A DNA stretch of 64,000 nucleotides, taken from the NCBI GenBank assembly GCA_029204225.1, contig CM055095.1, positions 66,737,940 to 66,801,939 of the forward strand, given 5' to 3'. The stretch is from Diphasiastrum complanatum. Its lineage: Eukaryota > Streptophyta > Lycopodiopsida > Lycopodiales > Lycopodiaceae. Positions 1 through 10,875 of this stretch are shown one piece after another. The position numbers were made by a program, and so were the translations under genes. The stretch's first letter is position 1, and every line of letters starts with the position of its first letter. The notes below the pieces were generated by a model, which was not told the DNA's origin, made no database searches, and was given only the letters and a program-made list of their open reading frames with translations.

Positions 1-773
1 TTTTTAGTGCTCCAAAATTTGTATGAACTTGTCCTTGGTGAAGAGGAAGAGCTCAAGGAGGATAAGAACAACAAAAAGAGAGCTAGGCTGGCATTGCATT
101 GTCCAAAAAATGAATGTTAGTAATGGACTTCTCAAAGAAGTTGCATCATGTACTGCGGCCAAGGAGGCTTGAAACTCCTTGAAAGGGATTTATGAATCCA
201 AAAATACCTAGAGTGCTAATGCTTAGAAACAAGGTTCTACAAAGCATCAAAGATAGTGAAGAGAGTGCTCAAAAGTATATCTTGAGGATCAAATCTCTCA
301 ATAAAGAACTTTCCATCATAAGTAAAAAAATCCAAAATGATAAGCTTGTGCAAATCATCCTAAATGGTCTTGGAGATGAGTTCTCCAATCTAGTACAAAG
401 TTTTGTCATACAACATTCCTTACCTTCTATTGACAAGCTCCATAGTGTGCTTGTGGCCGAGGAGACTAGTAGGATCCTACATGTGAGACAAAGGATTGGT
501 TCCTTGAAGCTACATGATGGAGATGAGAAGGCCAACTTCTCAAGCAAAGGCAAAATGAAGTCCAAGAAGAAGATCCAACACAAGGAGTCCAAGAGTGATG
601 ATCAAGCATCAAGCTCTAAAGGAAAGAAGTAAGACAAAGCCAGACAAAAGTGCTTATTTTGTGGAAAGAAAGGGCACTTTGCATCCGAGTGCTACAAAAC
701 GAAGAATGCACAAAGTGAGAGCAAGCAAGGGAACCTTACCCTTGAGGAAGATGAGGATGAAATTGATTCATCC
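1..773 (+). pseudogene. Outer copia element: gag remnant with zinc knuckle
   Basis: This is the capsid-like gag of a Ty1/copia retrotransposon, entering from beyond the left edge. Reading starts near base 12 (acidic stretch LGEEEELKED) with stops and shifts up to about 190. From 192 to 629 one frame gives the helical gag core, ending in a Lys/Ser-rich tail. A TAA at 630-632 is followed in the same frame by a CCHC zinc knuckle (C-X2-C-X4-H-X4-C, bases 651-692). The single nonsense codon therefore separates gag from its RNA-binding knuckle without changing frame. It continues in frame into the protease at 774. The copy is inactive. Confidence 0.85.
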
Positions 774-1508
774 TTGATGGCATCTACACCAACAAGCAAG
801 AGCTACTCCAATGACACATGGTGGACTGATAGTGGGGCTAGTTCCCACATGACATTCCAAAAGGATTTCTTCTCAACTCTTGTACCTTTTGTAGGTTGTA
901 GAAAGTCTATTCTAACAGCAAGTGATCAAGAATGTAGAATAGATGGAGTGGGAACAATCCCTTTAAGTCTTGGATCCTCAGAAATATTGGATCTAGAAAA
1001 TGTACTCTATGTTCCTAATCTTACTGAAATCTTGGATAACTAATGGATAGTGGTTTAGATGTTCATTTTAGACAAGGTGTTTGCTCTATTATGATGAATG
1101 ACACTTGCATTGTAAAGGGATTCAAGCAAGGGAGGCTATTTAAGCTTGATGCTGATGTGTTTTTTGGAAGTGCCAGAACATGGCTAAGGAGGAAGGAGCT
1201 TACACTAGTGGAGCTTTGGCATAAGAGGTTGGGCCAGCCCAACTACAACGTACATATAGTCCTCAACAAAATGGTATAGCCGAGAGAAAGAATAGTGAGT
1301 GTGCAAAAGCTTCAAGACTAGATTCTTCTCTACCTAAGTCTCTTTGGGGAGAGGCCATTATTTGTGCAAATTACTTATGTAATAGATTGCCATGTAAGCC
1401 CATTGGAGGCATAACATCTTATGAGGCTTTATTTGGTAAAAAGCCAAATCTCAAAGATCTTTGGATCTACTTGCTATGTTTTTCAATCATCACATACAAG
1501 AAAGAAGG
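774..1508 (+). pseudogene. Outer copia element: protease and deleted integrase remnant
   Basis: The frame carries the aspartic protease motif DSGASSHMT (catalytic D at 828-830) and the downstream LYVPNL strand, then stops at 1041-1043. After a shift, bases 1043-1250 hold the GAG-pre-integrase domain with the LWHKRLG zinc-binding motif. Near 1250 the text jumps straight to the integrase C-terminal side (SPQQNGIAERKN), so the catalytic core is deleted. The reading ends exactly at 1508, where a second copia element begins. Bases 1504-1508 (GAAGG) are the left target-site duplication of that insertion. The continuation of this element lies inverted at 22424-22976. Confidence 0.85.
1504..1508. repeat. 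Left target-site duplication GAAGG of copia element 2
   Basis: Five bases immediately before the TGTTAG start of the 5' LTR. The matching copy, read on the minus strand, is at 22972-22976 immediately after the LTR end, not next to the 3' LTR piece at 8222. Confidence 0.8.
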
Positions 1509-2540
1509 TGTTAGATTTCTTATGCTCAGCCTTAAACAAATCGTTCAAGTAATGAGCATCCTAAAAAACCAAAGGCCGACAACATATTTTGGGGCCTTCA
1601 CATTTTTTTGTCCCTTGAGATTTCTTGTGCCTCAGAAATCATTTTAAGGCACCTTCTCTTTCTTCACCTTTTTCGCTCCTTAGCCAAAAATGCGACACAC
1701 TAGCCAAGTGGCCATAATGCCTTAGAAACCATTCTTAAAGGCACCTTTTGCTTTTTCCACCTTCTTCGTCTTTTTTGTTCACGAAAAATACAACACACTG
1801 GCCAAAATGACTTAAACCATTTATGGACCACCTTCAACTTTTTCGCCTTTTTCTCTTTGCAAAAAATGCGACAAAGTACCCAGAAAACCTTGAAACCATT
1901 TTAGGGCCCTTTCGTCTTTTTTTTATTTTCTTCGCCACCTCTAAACTAAGGCAATTTTTGCCTTTCTCACTGCCTTTAGTTTAGGGCACCTTCGCCTTCT
2001 TTTCTACCTTTAGTGCAAGGCACTTTTCAGCTTTTTCGTCTTTTTCGTCTTCTTTACTGCCTTGAATCTAAGGGCGCCTTAGGGATTTACATACCTTTAG
2101 TGTAAGGGCACCTTCAGGAGTTGCAAACCTTCAGTCTAAAGGCACCTTCGGGTTTTCCGGCTTTTTTGCATTTTTGTTGCATTGGCTGACCGACGTCGCC
2201 AACTTATCAGCAACCCTAAAAATAGCTGGACAACCAAATATCCCAAAGGCGGTTGGCGGTTATCAACTTTGTACATATGGAAAGACTGGCGTAAATAGCA
2301 TTAAAAGCTTGTAAGATATTTTGTCTCTTGACACTTGTAAAGCAAGTTGAAGTTATTACTTCAAGCTATTGTACTCACTGTTGATATTAATCATAGTGCA
2401 ATTTTTGTCTCACTACTGCGTCATTCATTTGCGCAATCTGTATGAATTCTTCTACCTAACTGTTGCATTTTCATTCCTACACGCCATGCTCAATCCTCGA
2501 GCTTCCGCTGCCACTCACGCCCACACGCAATTTTACGACA
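1509..2540 (+). repeat. 5' LTR of copia element 2
   Basis: It starts TGTTAG and ends ACGACA, directly before the primer binding site. The sequence is pyrimidine-rich with many degenerate copies of a motif like CACCTTCGCCTTCTTCG. The first 569 bases (to 2077) match 7666-8222. The remainder (2080-2540) matches the reverse complement of 22977-23514. Confidence 0.88.
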
Positions 2541-2552
2541 TGGTATTAGAGC
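2541..2552 (+). other. Primer binding site for initiator tRNA-Met
   Basis: TGGTATTAGAGC directly follows the 5' LTR. It matches the usual copia PBS TGGTATCAGAGC with one change. Confidence 0.85.
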
Positions 2553-2683
2553 GGGCATTTCAGTAATCTGCATTTCTATTGCGGATTATCAGTCTTGTTT
2601 CTATCAAGACGTCTTTCTAGCAAACGCACAGCCAACAGTATTCCGACAGTTGTTGTTTCTACCAACGACCTTGTTCAACCAGA

Positions 2684-3025
2684 ATGGATCCATCATCTAG
2701 TTCATCTCTCATTGACAAACTTGATGGAGATAACTACCATCTCTGGAAATTCAAGTTGAAGGTTATACTTCTAGCCAAAGAACTATGGGACATAGTTGAT
2801 GACACAGAGCTCAAACCAGAAGGTGATGCAGCCGTCATCACCAAGTGGAGACTGAGAGATGGCAAAGCATTTGCCATGATCACCCTCAACATCAAAATTA
2901 CTCAGATCGGCCACAAATGAGCTACTCATATGGCTAAGGATGCATGGGACATTCTAGCAACTCTTTACGATACTAGAGACGTTACTTCCAAGCTTCATAT
3001 GAGGAAGAAAATTTTCACCCTTAAG
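2684..3025 (+). pseudogene. Copia element 2: gag N-terminal part
   Basis: It starts MDPSSSSSLIDKLDGDNYHLWKF at an ATG 143 bases after the PBS, a usual leader length. The N-terminal copia gag pattern (GDNYHLWKFKLK, then KDAWDILATLYDT) is clear. One stop at 2918-2920 breaks the frame. At about 3026, after IFTLKY, the text switches abruptly to a Ty3/gypsy integrase, so the C-terminal half resumes only near 3990. Confidence 0.82.
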
Positions 3026-3960
3026 TATCTCTCGATATTAGAGTTTGCTTACAACAATACCAAACATTCAGCTACAGGATACAACCCATTTATGCTGATG
3101 TACGGTTTTCAACCACGCTCACCCACAACCGTAGGGTTTAAACAAGAAAAAGTTGAAGCAGCCAGAAACTTTTTAGAGGACCTAAACCAGATGATAGAAC
3201 ATGCTAAGCGTAGCATTAGGTAGTCTCCCAGTTGACTCTAAAACCCTCAAATCAGGAGTGTGTGCTAAGTTGTCTCCAAGGTATTGTAGTCCCTTTACCA
3301 TCAGTAGGAGACTAGGCGAGGTCACCTATGAACTAGAACTCCCACACAACAGTAAGATTTTTTCAGTCTTTCATGTAAGTCAGTTACGAAAAGCCTTAAC
3401 CAGATCAGACAATCTGGTAGGGGACAATGTTCTAGTTCTCCCATTGGATCCTCAACAACCTCCACATGAACCAGAGGAGATTATTGATAATAGAGAGACG
3501 CAGACTCGTCATACTCTATATCGAGAATATCTAGTTAAGTGGAATGATTAGCCTATTGAGAATGCCACTTGGGAAAGAGGCAGCGTCCTTCCCAAGATTT
3601 TTCCAGACTTTGTCTTAGAGGACTAAGACAGTTCTTAAGGGGGAGGGAGTGTTATGAGCTCGTAACCAGTGTCGAACCCTAGAGAACACAGATAGGTCAG
3701 ATACCACAGTCAGGGTCGTGTCCAGCGTACATGACCAACAGGGCAAGACAGTGTGAGTAGTGTGCCCCAGCACGGTCCATAGCCATGGCGGGCCTAACAC
3801 GGCCTAGGGACCCTGTCAGCAGGATAGGGCCCCCAGTTGGGTCTCGACGTGCAGTCGGCCACGTCAGTGCCACATGGCCGACACTTGGCAGTAGCATGCT
3901 ACCAGTCCTCACACTGGGCTAGGAGGGGCTTACTCTATATCAGAGAGTAGGCAAGGTTGG
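3026..3960 (+). mobile_element. Ty3/gypsy chromovirus fragment inside copia gag
   Basis: This is the 3' end of a gypsy element: the integrase C-terminal part (EFAYNNTKHSATGYNPF, 3045-3230), a frameshift near 3205, then the stretch with FHVSQLRKAL and a chromodomain (REYLVKWND to LPKIFPDFVLED, ending about 3623). A polypurine tract (about 3637-3648) and an LTR-like start TGTTATGAGC at 3650 follow. The GC-rich LTR portion is cut near 3960, where copia gag resumes. It lacks gag, protease and RT, and no target duplication was seen, so this is a truncated insertion or a recombinant capture. Edges are good to about 30 bases. Confidence 0.78.
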
Positions 3961-3984
3961 GTGGATCAGTTAGTGTTTGCCCTA

Positions 3985-4657
3985 CTGTGGTGTTAGGATC
4001 TATTACAAATACCTTCAAGAATCTTATGGAGCAGGTGACTGCAACCGGCTCAGTCATAAAAGATTCTGATGCACTCATGACTCTATCATCGAGTCTACCT
4101 GAAACCTATGAACATTGGGTAATGGCAATTTCTACCCAGGAGCACCTCACTCTATCAAGAGTAATTTCGCTGCTCCTACAAGAGGAGATCAGAAGATCAG
4201 CATCCTCCTCGGGCTCAAGATCGGATCCTCAAGCTTTGTATTCAAAAAATCAGAAGTTTAGATTCAAGAGATCTACAAAGTCAGGCTCTATTGTCAAGAA
4301 GAGCAACACGCAGTCTGGACCATATAATGGTTCATGATCGAATTCAAGCTCTTCATCATTCCAACCAGTGCAGAAACTTTTTTGCAGATATTGTAAGAGG
4401 ACTGCCCACGAAATCAAGGACTGCCGAAATTTGAAGTACAACAACGAAAAGAAGAAGCAGTTCCAACAACAAGCACATATTGCTACAACCAGTCACTCAA
4501 ATCAGCAACAAGAAGAAGATGATAAAACAGCTTTCATGACCAAAGAAGGAGAACAACATGATATCAATTCATGGTACCTAGATTCCAGAGCAACTCAACA
4601 CATGACTTGCCATCGTGACTGGTTGAAGGATTATAAGTCATTCACCCACTCTTGAGT
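3985..4657 (+). pseudogene. Copia element 2: gag C-terminal part, zinc knuckle, protease
   Basis: Gag resumes (FKNLMEQVTATGSVIKDSD) and runs to a stop at 4335-4337. After a short gap a CCHC knuckle follows (CRYCKRTAHEIKDC, 4383-4424), with histidine and all three cysteines present. The protease site reads DSRATQHMT, so the glycine of the catalytic D-S/T-G triad (Asp codon at 4580-4582) is replaced by arginine and the enzyme would be inactive. A stop at 4653-4655 ends the frame before the pre-integrase domain. Confidence 0.82.
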
Positions 4658-4658
4658 T

Positions 4659-6120
4659 GTGCAACTTGGAGAAAACTCATCACATACAATCGGAAGTGAA
4701 GGAACAATCAAAGTTGAATTCAAAAAAGGTAAAGCCAAGTTGCTGTCCAACGTTCTCCACGTTCCAAATCTGACCAAGAATCTGCTCTCAGTTAGCAGAA
4801 TCAACGATTTAGGTCGGAGGGTCGAATTCGATACGGATGGTTGCACAATTCTTGACAAATCCTGGAAGGTGCTAGCCTACGGAAGAATAAGCGGCTATCT
4901 TTAAAAACTCAATCATTGCTATTTTTCTAACAGTCAAGCTCTTCACACAGTCACTTCTAAATCAACTGATATGTTGTGGCATTTTATACTTGGCCACCTT
5001 GACTACAACAGTATTCAGCAAATGTCAGCTCAGAGTCTAGTAAAAGATCTGTTGACAGTCAGCAAGCCAACTTCTCCATGCAAAAGCTATATTATCAGTA
5101 AGCATGCTAGGAGTCCCTTCAGTTCAGACTCAGTTCATACATCAAAGGGCTTGCTTGACCTTGTACACAATGATATTTGTGGCCCAATGCAGACTGCTTC
5201 CACAGGTGGAGCTCTCTATTTCCTTACCTTCATCGACGACTTCTCTCGAAGAACTGCAACCTACTATATGAAGAACAAATCCGAAGCATTCAAATTCTTC
5301 AAGCAGTTGAAGGTGCCTATAGAGAACCAGACCCAGAGGAAGATCAAGGCCCTACGCACAGATGGAGGAGAAAAGTACATCTCCACATAATTCAAGGAGT
5401 TCTGCAAGGCCAACGAGATACTTCAACAATACACAACTAGCTACTCACCTCAGTCCAATGGTGTAGCTGAGCAGAAGAACCAGACACTCATCGAAAGTGC
5501 CAAGAGCATGATGGCCCATTCCTCTCTTCCAAAGAAATTTTGGGCAGAAGCTGTTACTATAGCTGCCTATTGACAGAATCGATCCATCACCAAAGCCTTG
5601 AATGGCAAGACACCTTATGAGGTATGGACATGATCAAAACCATCACTCAAACATATTCGAGTGTTTGGATGCATCGCTTTCGCTCAGATCCCTGAGAATC
5701 TAAGAAGAAAGCTAGATGACAAGAGTAGGAAAATGATCTTCATCAGCTATTCCCCAGACCACAAGGCATACAAGCTCTACAATTTGGATACTGATAAGAC
5801 ATTCACCAGTAGAGATGTCATTTTCATGAAAAACCAATTCATCGACCACAAAGGAAAAGCTGCTAATAATTCTGACTCACAGATCGAACAACCAGTCAAT
5901 TTTGACAGAGAGTCAATTGCAGAATCTCGACGCTGACTCAAACAATGAGTCAGAGCCTCAATGAGTCAACCCACATCAGAGGACCGAAGTTCAACCCAGA
6001 AGGTCGAACAGGTCCAGACAGCCTCCATCTAGATTTATGGATGATTCGGCCTGTTACTTCGTGTAGGAACCAAACACAGCTGCTGAGGCGATGTCTACAC
6101 CTGATGTTGACTAGTGGAAA
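4659..6120 (+). pseudogene. Copia element 2: integrase region
   Basis: The pre-integrase segment (NVLHVPNLTKNLLSVSR, 4746-4800) is followed by LWHFILGHL near 4974 and the integrase core: DLVHNDICGPM near 5158, FIDDFSR near 5230 and TDGGEKY near 5360, the first two catalytic acidic positions. After a stop at 5388-5390 the core continues as YSPQSNGVAEQKN near 5445-5480 with the third acidic residue. Bases 5661-5936 hold the conserved FGCIAF segment. The linker after 5936 is shifted. Multiple stops show decay. Confidence 0.8.
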
Positions 6121-6126
6121 GCAGCG

Positions 6127-6840
6127 ATGGACACCGAATTCGATTCTTTTATGAAGAATCAAACATGGACACTCACTGAGCTGCCAAAGGACCGAAAACC
6201 AATTCCATACAAATGGATATTCAAGACAAAGTACGACGCTGAAGGAAGGCTAAATCGTTACAAGGCTAGGCTAGTTGCCAAAGACTTTTTCCATATTCCA
6301 GATCTGGATTATTCAAAAACCTTCAGGCTAGTATTCAAACATGCGTCGATCCGCCTACTCCTCTCTTTTGCAGCCGTGACAAACCTTGAAGTCCACCAGA
6401 TGGATGTCCAGACCACTTTCCTCAATGGAACCATTGAAGAAGATATCTACATGACGCAGCTAGAGGGATAAGAACTCAACAGCAAGCAACAACACCTTGT
6501 ATGCAAAATCCACAAGGCACTCTATGGGCTGAAATAGTCACCCAGAGCCTATTTAAAGAAGATCAACGCATTTTTTTTTTTTATAGAGAATGGTTTCATT
6601 CCAAACTCAGCAGACTCGAATGTCTATTTCAAGTCTGTATCAGATTACTTCATCATCATCACTCTCTACATAGATGATACACTTTTATTCAGTAATAATC
6701 TGAATATGATGAGGGATAAAAAATGCATACTGGCCCAAGAATACAAGATGACTGACATGGGCCAGCCCACTATTGTCTCGGAATCCAAATTCAACGAGAT
6801 CGACCCAGCAAACTGATCTTTATCAGTCAGCAACGATATC
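6127..6840 (+). pseudogene. Copia element 2: reverse transcriptase
   Basis: Reverse transcriptase of the copia type: KWIFKTKYDAEGRLNRYKAR near 6210-6270, then HQMDVQTTFLNGTIEEDIYM near 6396-6455, with the first catalytic aspartate. A stop at 6469-6471 follows LEG. Beyond it the RT continues with further damage (HKALYGLK near 6510, and YIDDT near 6669, the copy of the YVDD box with isoleucine). The enzyme is not functional. Confidence 0.8.
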
Positions 6841-7655
6841 TCAACAACATGCTGGAAAAGTATGGAATGGCCAACCGCAAACCCAGTCTCTTTCCACTCG
6901 ACTCTGGACTAAAGCTATCAAAGGAACAGTCTCCTCAAACTAAGGTAGAAAAGGAGGAGATGAAGCGCTACCCATTTCAATCCACCATCGGCTCACTGAT
7001 GTACACAATGATCTGCATGTGACCAAACATTGCATATTCAGTCAGTACACTCAGCCAGTTCCTATCAAATCCAGGCGTAACTCATTGGAAAGCGCTAACA
7101 AAGGTCATGAAGTACATCCAAGCAACAACAACTCTCAGCATCTGCTACGGAGGCAGCCAAACTGCCAACATCCTTGAAGCCTACACAGATGTGGTTTGGG
7201 CAGGAGATGTCGACACTAGAAAATCAACTTCTAGATTTGTATTTTTATATAACCAAGGTCCAATCTCATGGAACAGCCGGAAGCAAATCTCAGTTGCATT
7301 ATGAACAACGGAATCTGAATACATAGTTGTCACCAACGCAACCAAAGAGGCGATATGGCTAAGGCAACTGCTTGCAGACCTGAACATTGCACAAACACTT
7401 CCTACAACAATCTATTGTGACAATCAAAGCACAATAGCACTATCTCTCAATCCAAGATTTCACTCTCGTAGAAAACATATAGAAATCATGCATGATTACA
7501 TTAGAGAGAAAGTGCACAACAAGGAAGTAGAACTAGTTTTCTACAAAACAAATTACATGGCAGCAGATTACTTCACAAAGGCTCTATCAAAGGAGCAACA
7601 TCTCGAATTTAACAATATGTTAAATTTGAAGATCAAAGTTTTTCAGGATCCACAT
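6841..7655 (+). pseudogene. Copia element 2: RNase H
   Basis: The RNase H domain runs from about 7090 to 7640: HWKALTKVMKYIQ, AYTDVVWAGDVDTRKS (first catalytic Asp near 7182), a stop at 7302-7304, ESEYIVVTNATKEAIW, then IYCDNQSTIALS and HSRRKHIEIM toward the C-terminus. It ends about 20 bases before the polypurine tract, the normal arrangement at the 3' end of a copia polyprotein. Confidence 0.8.
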
Positions 7656-7665
7656 TAAGGAGAAG
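7656..7665 (+). other. Polypurine tract of copia element 2
   Basis: AAGGAGAAG directly precedes the TGTTAG start of the 3' LTR, marking the plus-strand priming site. Confidence 0.75.
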
Positions 7666-8222
7666 TGTTAGATTTCTTATGCTCAGTCTTAAACAAATCG
7701 TTCAAGTAATGAGCATCCTGAAAAACCGAAGGCCGACAACATATTTTCGGGCCTTCACATTTTTTTCCCTTGAGATTTCTCGTGCCTCAAAAATCATTTT
7801 AAGGCACCTTCACCTTCTTCGTCTTTTTCGCTCCTTAGCAAAAAATGCGACACACTGGCCAAGTGGCCAGAATGCCTTAGAAACCATTCTTAAAGGCACC
7901 TTTTGTTTTTTTTGTCTTCTTCGTCTTTTTTATTCATGGAAAATGTGACGCACTGGCCATAATGACTTAAACCATTGTTGGACCACCTTTAATTTTTTCG
8001 CCTTTTTCTCTTTGCAAAAAATGCGACAAAGTACCTATAAAATCTTATAACCATTTTAGGGCACTTTCGTCTTTTTCAGTTTTCTTCGTCGTCTGTAAAC
8101 TAAGGCACTTTTTGCCTTTCTCACTGTCTTTAGTTTAAGGCACCTTCACCTTCTTCTCTACCTTCAATGTAAAACACTTTTCGACATTTTCACCTTCTTC
8201 GTTGCCTTGAATCTAAGGGCGC
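7666..8222 (+). repeat. 3' LTR of copia element 2, first half only
   Basis: It matches bases 1509-2077 of the 5' LTR with scattered substitutions and small indels, then stops at GGGCGC (8217-8222). The next base of the LTR and everything up to its end are absent here but present inverted at 22977-23514, two LTR bases apart. The sequence after 8222 is unrelated. Confidence 0.88.
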
Positions 8223-8990
8223 TCTTGACAAACAAGTAATTCGACTTTCCTATCTAGATAGTCAAGATCAAGGACAATGGATTGTTTGGACATGTGTTGT
8301 ATAGAAGAATGATTCAAGTAACCAAGTCTCTAATGCCAAAGTAAACTTTTATTGATTTGTACATAAGTATTTAGAGTCTGATTTGAGACAGAGAAGCAAT
8401 GACTTAATTTGCACAAGTATCCATGTCTCTTTCTAAGTGCTAGGATCTTGCCTGTCCTATCGACTATTTTACACTGATCTAATTCAAATTCTACTTTGTG
8501 TCCTAAATCTGTAATTTTGCTTACAAAGAGCAAGTTTGTAGAAAAATTTGGTACATGAAGGACATTTGAGAATAGTTTGGATCGATCATTTGCAAAGCTT
8601 AATCTTAATGTACTTTTACCTCTGATAGCTTGAGTGCTATTGTCGCCTAGGTGAATAAAGTTCTCGGTATTGTAAGGCATATAGGATTTGAAACAACCGA
8701 TATGGCTAGTCATGTGTTGAGTGGCTCCAAAGTCAAGAAACTAGGAGTTGTCGTCTGATGCTTCTTGATGGCTTGTCATGAATGCATCGTGATCCGCTTC
8801 TAGATTTGGCTGAGATGCTTCAGCTCGAGATTGCCAATGAGCTCCAAAAAATAATCTAAGTCCTCACTATGGGAGAATGGAATACATAGTAAAAGTCACT
8901 TCCTTTGTAAAGTTAGGTGAATTTCCAGCATGTAATAAGGAAGTGAACTTGGCTTTCTTGCCCTAATTTGAACCCTAGCCTCATTCCTAG
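8223..8990 (-). pseudogene. Copia fragment: protease and pre-integrase remnant
   Basis: On the minus strand a copia protease motif reads DFGATQHMT (8711-8734, serine changed to phenylalanine). It is followed by the NVLHVPNFSTNLLFVSKITD segment and the pre-integrase LWH motif with a stop before RLGYLNH near 8325. Reading ends at the breakpoint 8222/8223. Upstream pieces to about 8990 are heavily shifted. It resembles the same segment of copia element 2 (4659-5010) but in the opposite orientation. No LTR or target duplication could be assigned. Confidence 0.72.
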
Positions 8991-9217
8991 AGTCATGCCA
9001 AGTAAGTGGCTAGTTGGTCAATTTTTCATCGTAAATTTAGGTGTAGGTCATATAATGTAGGAATCACTGCCAAATTGACTTGACCAACTCTTTAGACTCA
9101 ATCTAACCTACACTAGGATAGGTTTCCCACGTGGCATCATGGCCTCACAAATGTGGGACCCACTCATGTACATAATTCACAATATTCTACATGGCTAGAT
9201 TTGCTAGCATTGTGAGT
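8960..9217 (-). repeat. Possible 3' LTR piece of the outer copia
   Basis: Downstream (minus strand) of the outer RNase H lies about 260 bases of non-coding sequence starting TGTGAAAAACTCAC after a purine-containing stretch, where a 3' LTR would be expected. No second copy is in the window, so this rests on position only. Confidence 0.35.
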
Positions 9218-9234
9218 TTTTCACACGCCTCAAA

Positions 9235-9890
9235 TTAGCCTTGGAAATTATGATACTTTTTATCAATTACTCCAATTGAAGATAGCTTAACAAATGAATT
9301 CTTAGGCAAGGATTTAGTGAATAGATCCACTAAGCAATTCAATGAAGTTGTGGAGCTTGATCTCTTTGGCTGCACTTTCTCCCTCACAAAATGATGAGCA
9401 ATCTCGATGTGTTTGCTCCTTGCATGGAATGTAGGATTAATAGCAAGTGATTGGGCTGATTGGTTGCCACAATAGATGACAGGAACCTCCTCCTCAATGG
9501 CATGAAGCTCCACCGATAGCCTCTTGAGCCATACGACCTCCTTGCATGTTGATGTCAAGGCCTTACACTCGGATTATGTGGAAGATAAGAAAATTGTATC
9601 ATGCTTTTTGGAAAGCCATGATACTATTCCATCACATAAGAAGGTGGAAAATGCACCTGTTGACTTTCGAGCCACTTTGTCGCCTGCAAAATCTGAGTCA
9701 CTATAGGCTCTTAAGCCAAGATTAGTCCCATTATACAATATGCCAAAATTCTTAGTTGATGAAATGTATCTAAGAACTCTTTTGGCCATTTTCTAATGTG
9801 ATATCAAAGGACTTTGCATGAATTGGCTTAATTTTCCAATACGATAACTAAGATCAGGTATTCACTAGATTGCCATGCATCTAAGACTAG
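9235..9890 (-). pseudogene. Outer copia element: RNase H
   Basis: On the minus strand the C-terminus of a copia polyprotein is legible: IPDLSYRIGKLSQFMQSP near 9860-9800, KRVLRYISSTKNFGILY, the RNase H strand AYSDSDFAGD, a frame break near 9560, then EVVWLKRLSVEL, VIYCGNQSAQSLA and HARSKHIEIAHHFVREK, ending in TKSLPKNSF. It completes the RT piece at 22424-22976 in the same orientation, the gypsy element having been inserted between them. The join itself (near 9890) is approximate. Confidence 0.78.
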
Positions 9891-10850
9891 GAGTGTATCC
9901 AAGACTAGGAGTATACTGATTCCTATGTACTGGGGTCATGGACATAACATAGACTCTCTGTACCCGAGGAGCCATACTTGTATTCTCTCTCTACCCCAGA
10001 GCAAGCCATAATTTTACTTAGTTTTTTTCGTCACAAGTTGCCTTTCCATGTGTATGATGAGTGGTGAATGTCTCATGCATGTATTAAGTGCTCTTGTCTT
10101 AGAATTGCCAAGCTAGAATCAATCTATCTCTTTGGTGTCCAATCTATGTGCAATCACTCCACTTCAAGAGATCATTCACATTGTTTGGGGTGTCCCCACA
10201 TGAGTGAAACTTCATATAAAAGAGCAAAAGACTTGATCTAGGATGTCGAAGATGTCATTCACTGATGACTACGTCTGTTGGTTTGAGCAATGCTTTGTCA
10301 ATTCATGGATCTAATTGTGGGAACTGAGTGTTATGAATTAGTAGAACATTACCTTGTTTAAGTCCTGGTCAATTAACTTTGATAAGGATGTGTTCAATTG
10401 TCGATGAAGCGAACTGTTAGACTTCAGTTCTAATTGTAGAGTTTGATAGTCTCACTAAGAGTTCTATTGGAACTCAATTTGGCGTTTATTTTTGTTATCC
10501 ATTTTCAATACTAAGGCAGTATTGGCTGTTTGTTAATCAAATATCTCTCGATAACCAGATTTCTACTATTCATAATCACAAGAGCACTAAACTCCAATTT
10601 TCACTCATTTGCCATCCTTGAGGGAACGATAAGCTTATATATTGCATTAAATTTGTGCAATCAAGGAGAACTCAGTTACGACAATAGGCTATGTTTGTAG
10701 TAAAGAAAGGAAAGTCCCTATATAATTTTTTATATTGAGCAAAGTTAAATAAATTTACCTCTTGCTAAAATGGTTGTTAATAAAAATATTTTGCTATGCT
10801 CAACATAGCAAAACTTTGTTTATTATGTTGAGCATAACAAACTTTTGCTA
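9891..10850. other. Non-coding stretch between outer copia RNase H and gypsy integrase
   Basis: About 960 bases without recognisable coding. By position it should contain the 3' end and LTR of the minus-strand gypsy element, but I found no convincing second LTR copy at 21480-22423. A 16-base motif AAGACTAGGAGT is repeated at about 9888 and 9908. Two hairpins occur at 10789-10813 and 10828-10875. Confidence 0.5.
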
Positions 10851-10875
10851 GGCCGCATAATTTTGTTATGCTCAA
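10789..10875. repeat. Cluster of two hairpins
   Basis: TTTTGCTATG at 10789-10798 pairs with CATAGCAAAA at 10804-10813 around a 5-base loop. TTGAGCATAACAAA at 10828-10841 pairs perfectly with TTTGTTATGCTCAA at 10862-10875 around a 20-base loop. The GCTCAA core is shared by both. Confidence 0.8.

Larger units (their letters stand above)
1509..8222 (+). mobile_element. Ty1/copia element 2, with inserted gypsy piece and 3' LTR cut short
   Basis: This plus-strand copia element has a 5' LTR (1509-2540), PBS, gag, zinc knuckle, protease, integrase, reverse transcriptase, RNase H, polypurine tract and the first part of its 3' LTR (7666-8222). Domain order PR-IN-RT-RH is that of Ty1/copia. It sits in the integrase region of an older copia, flanked on the left by GAAGG. 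Its own gag is broken by a foreign chromovirus fragment at about 3026-3960. Many stops and shifts make it dead. The rest of its 3' LTR and its right-hand GAAGG are found inverted at 22972-23514. Confidence 0.88.

Noticed and set aside
2541-2552. tRNA gene fragment
   Set aside because: The motif is the primer binding site abutting an LTR; no cloverleaf is present.
3201-3640. A host chromodomain protein
   Set aside because: The chromodomain is fused behind a gypsy integrase and followed by a polypurine tract and LTR start, so it belongs to a chromovirus.
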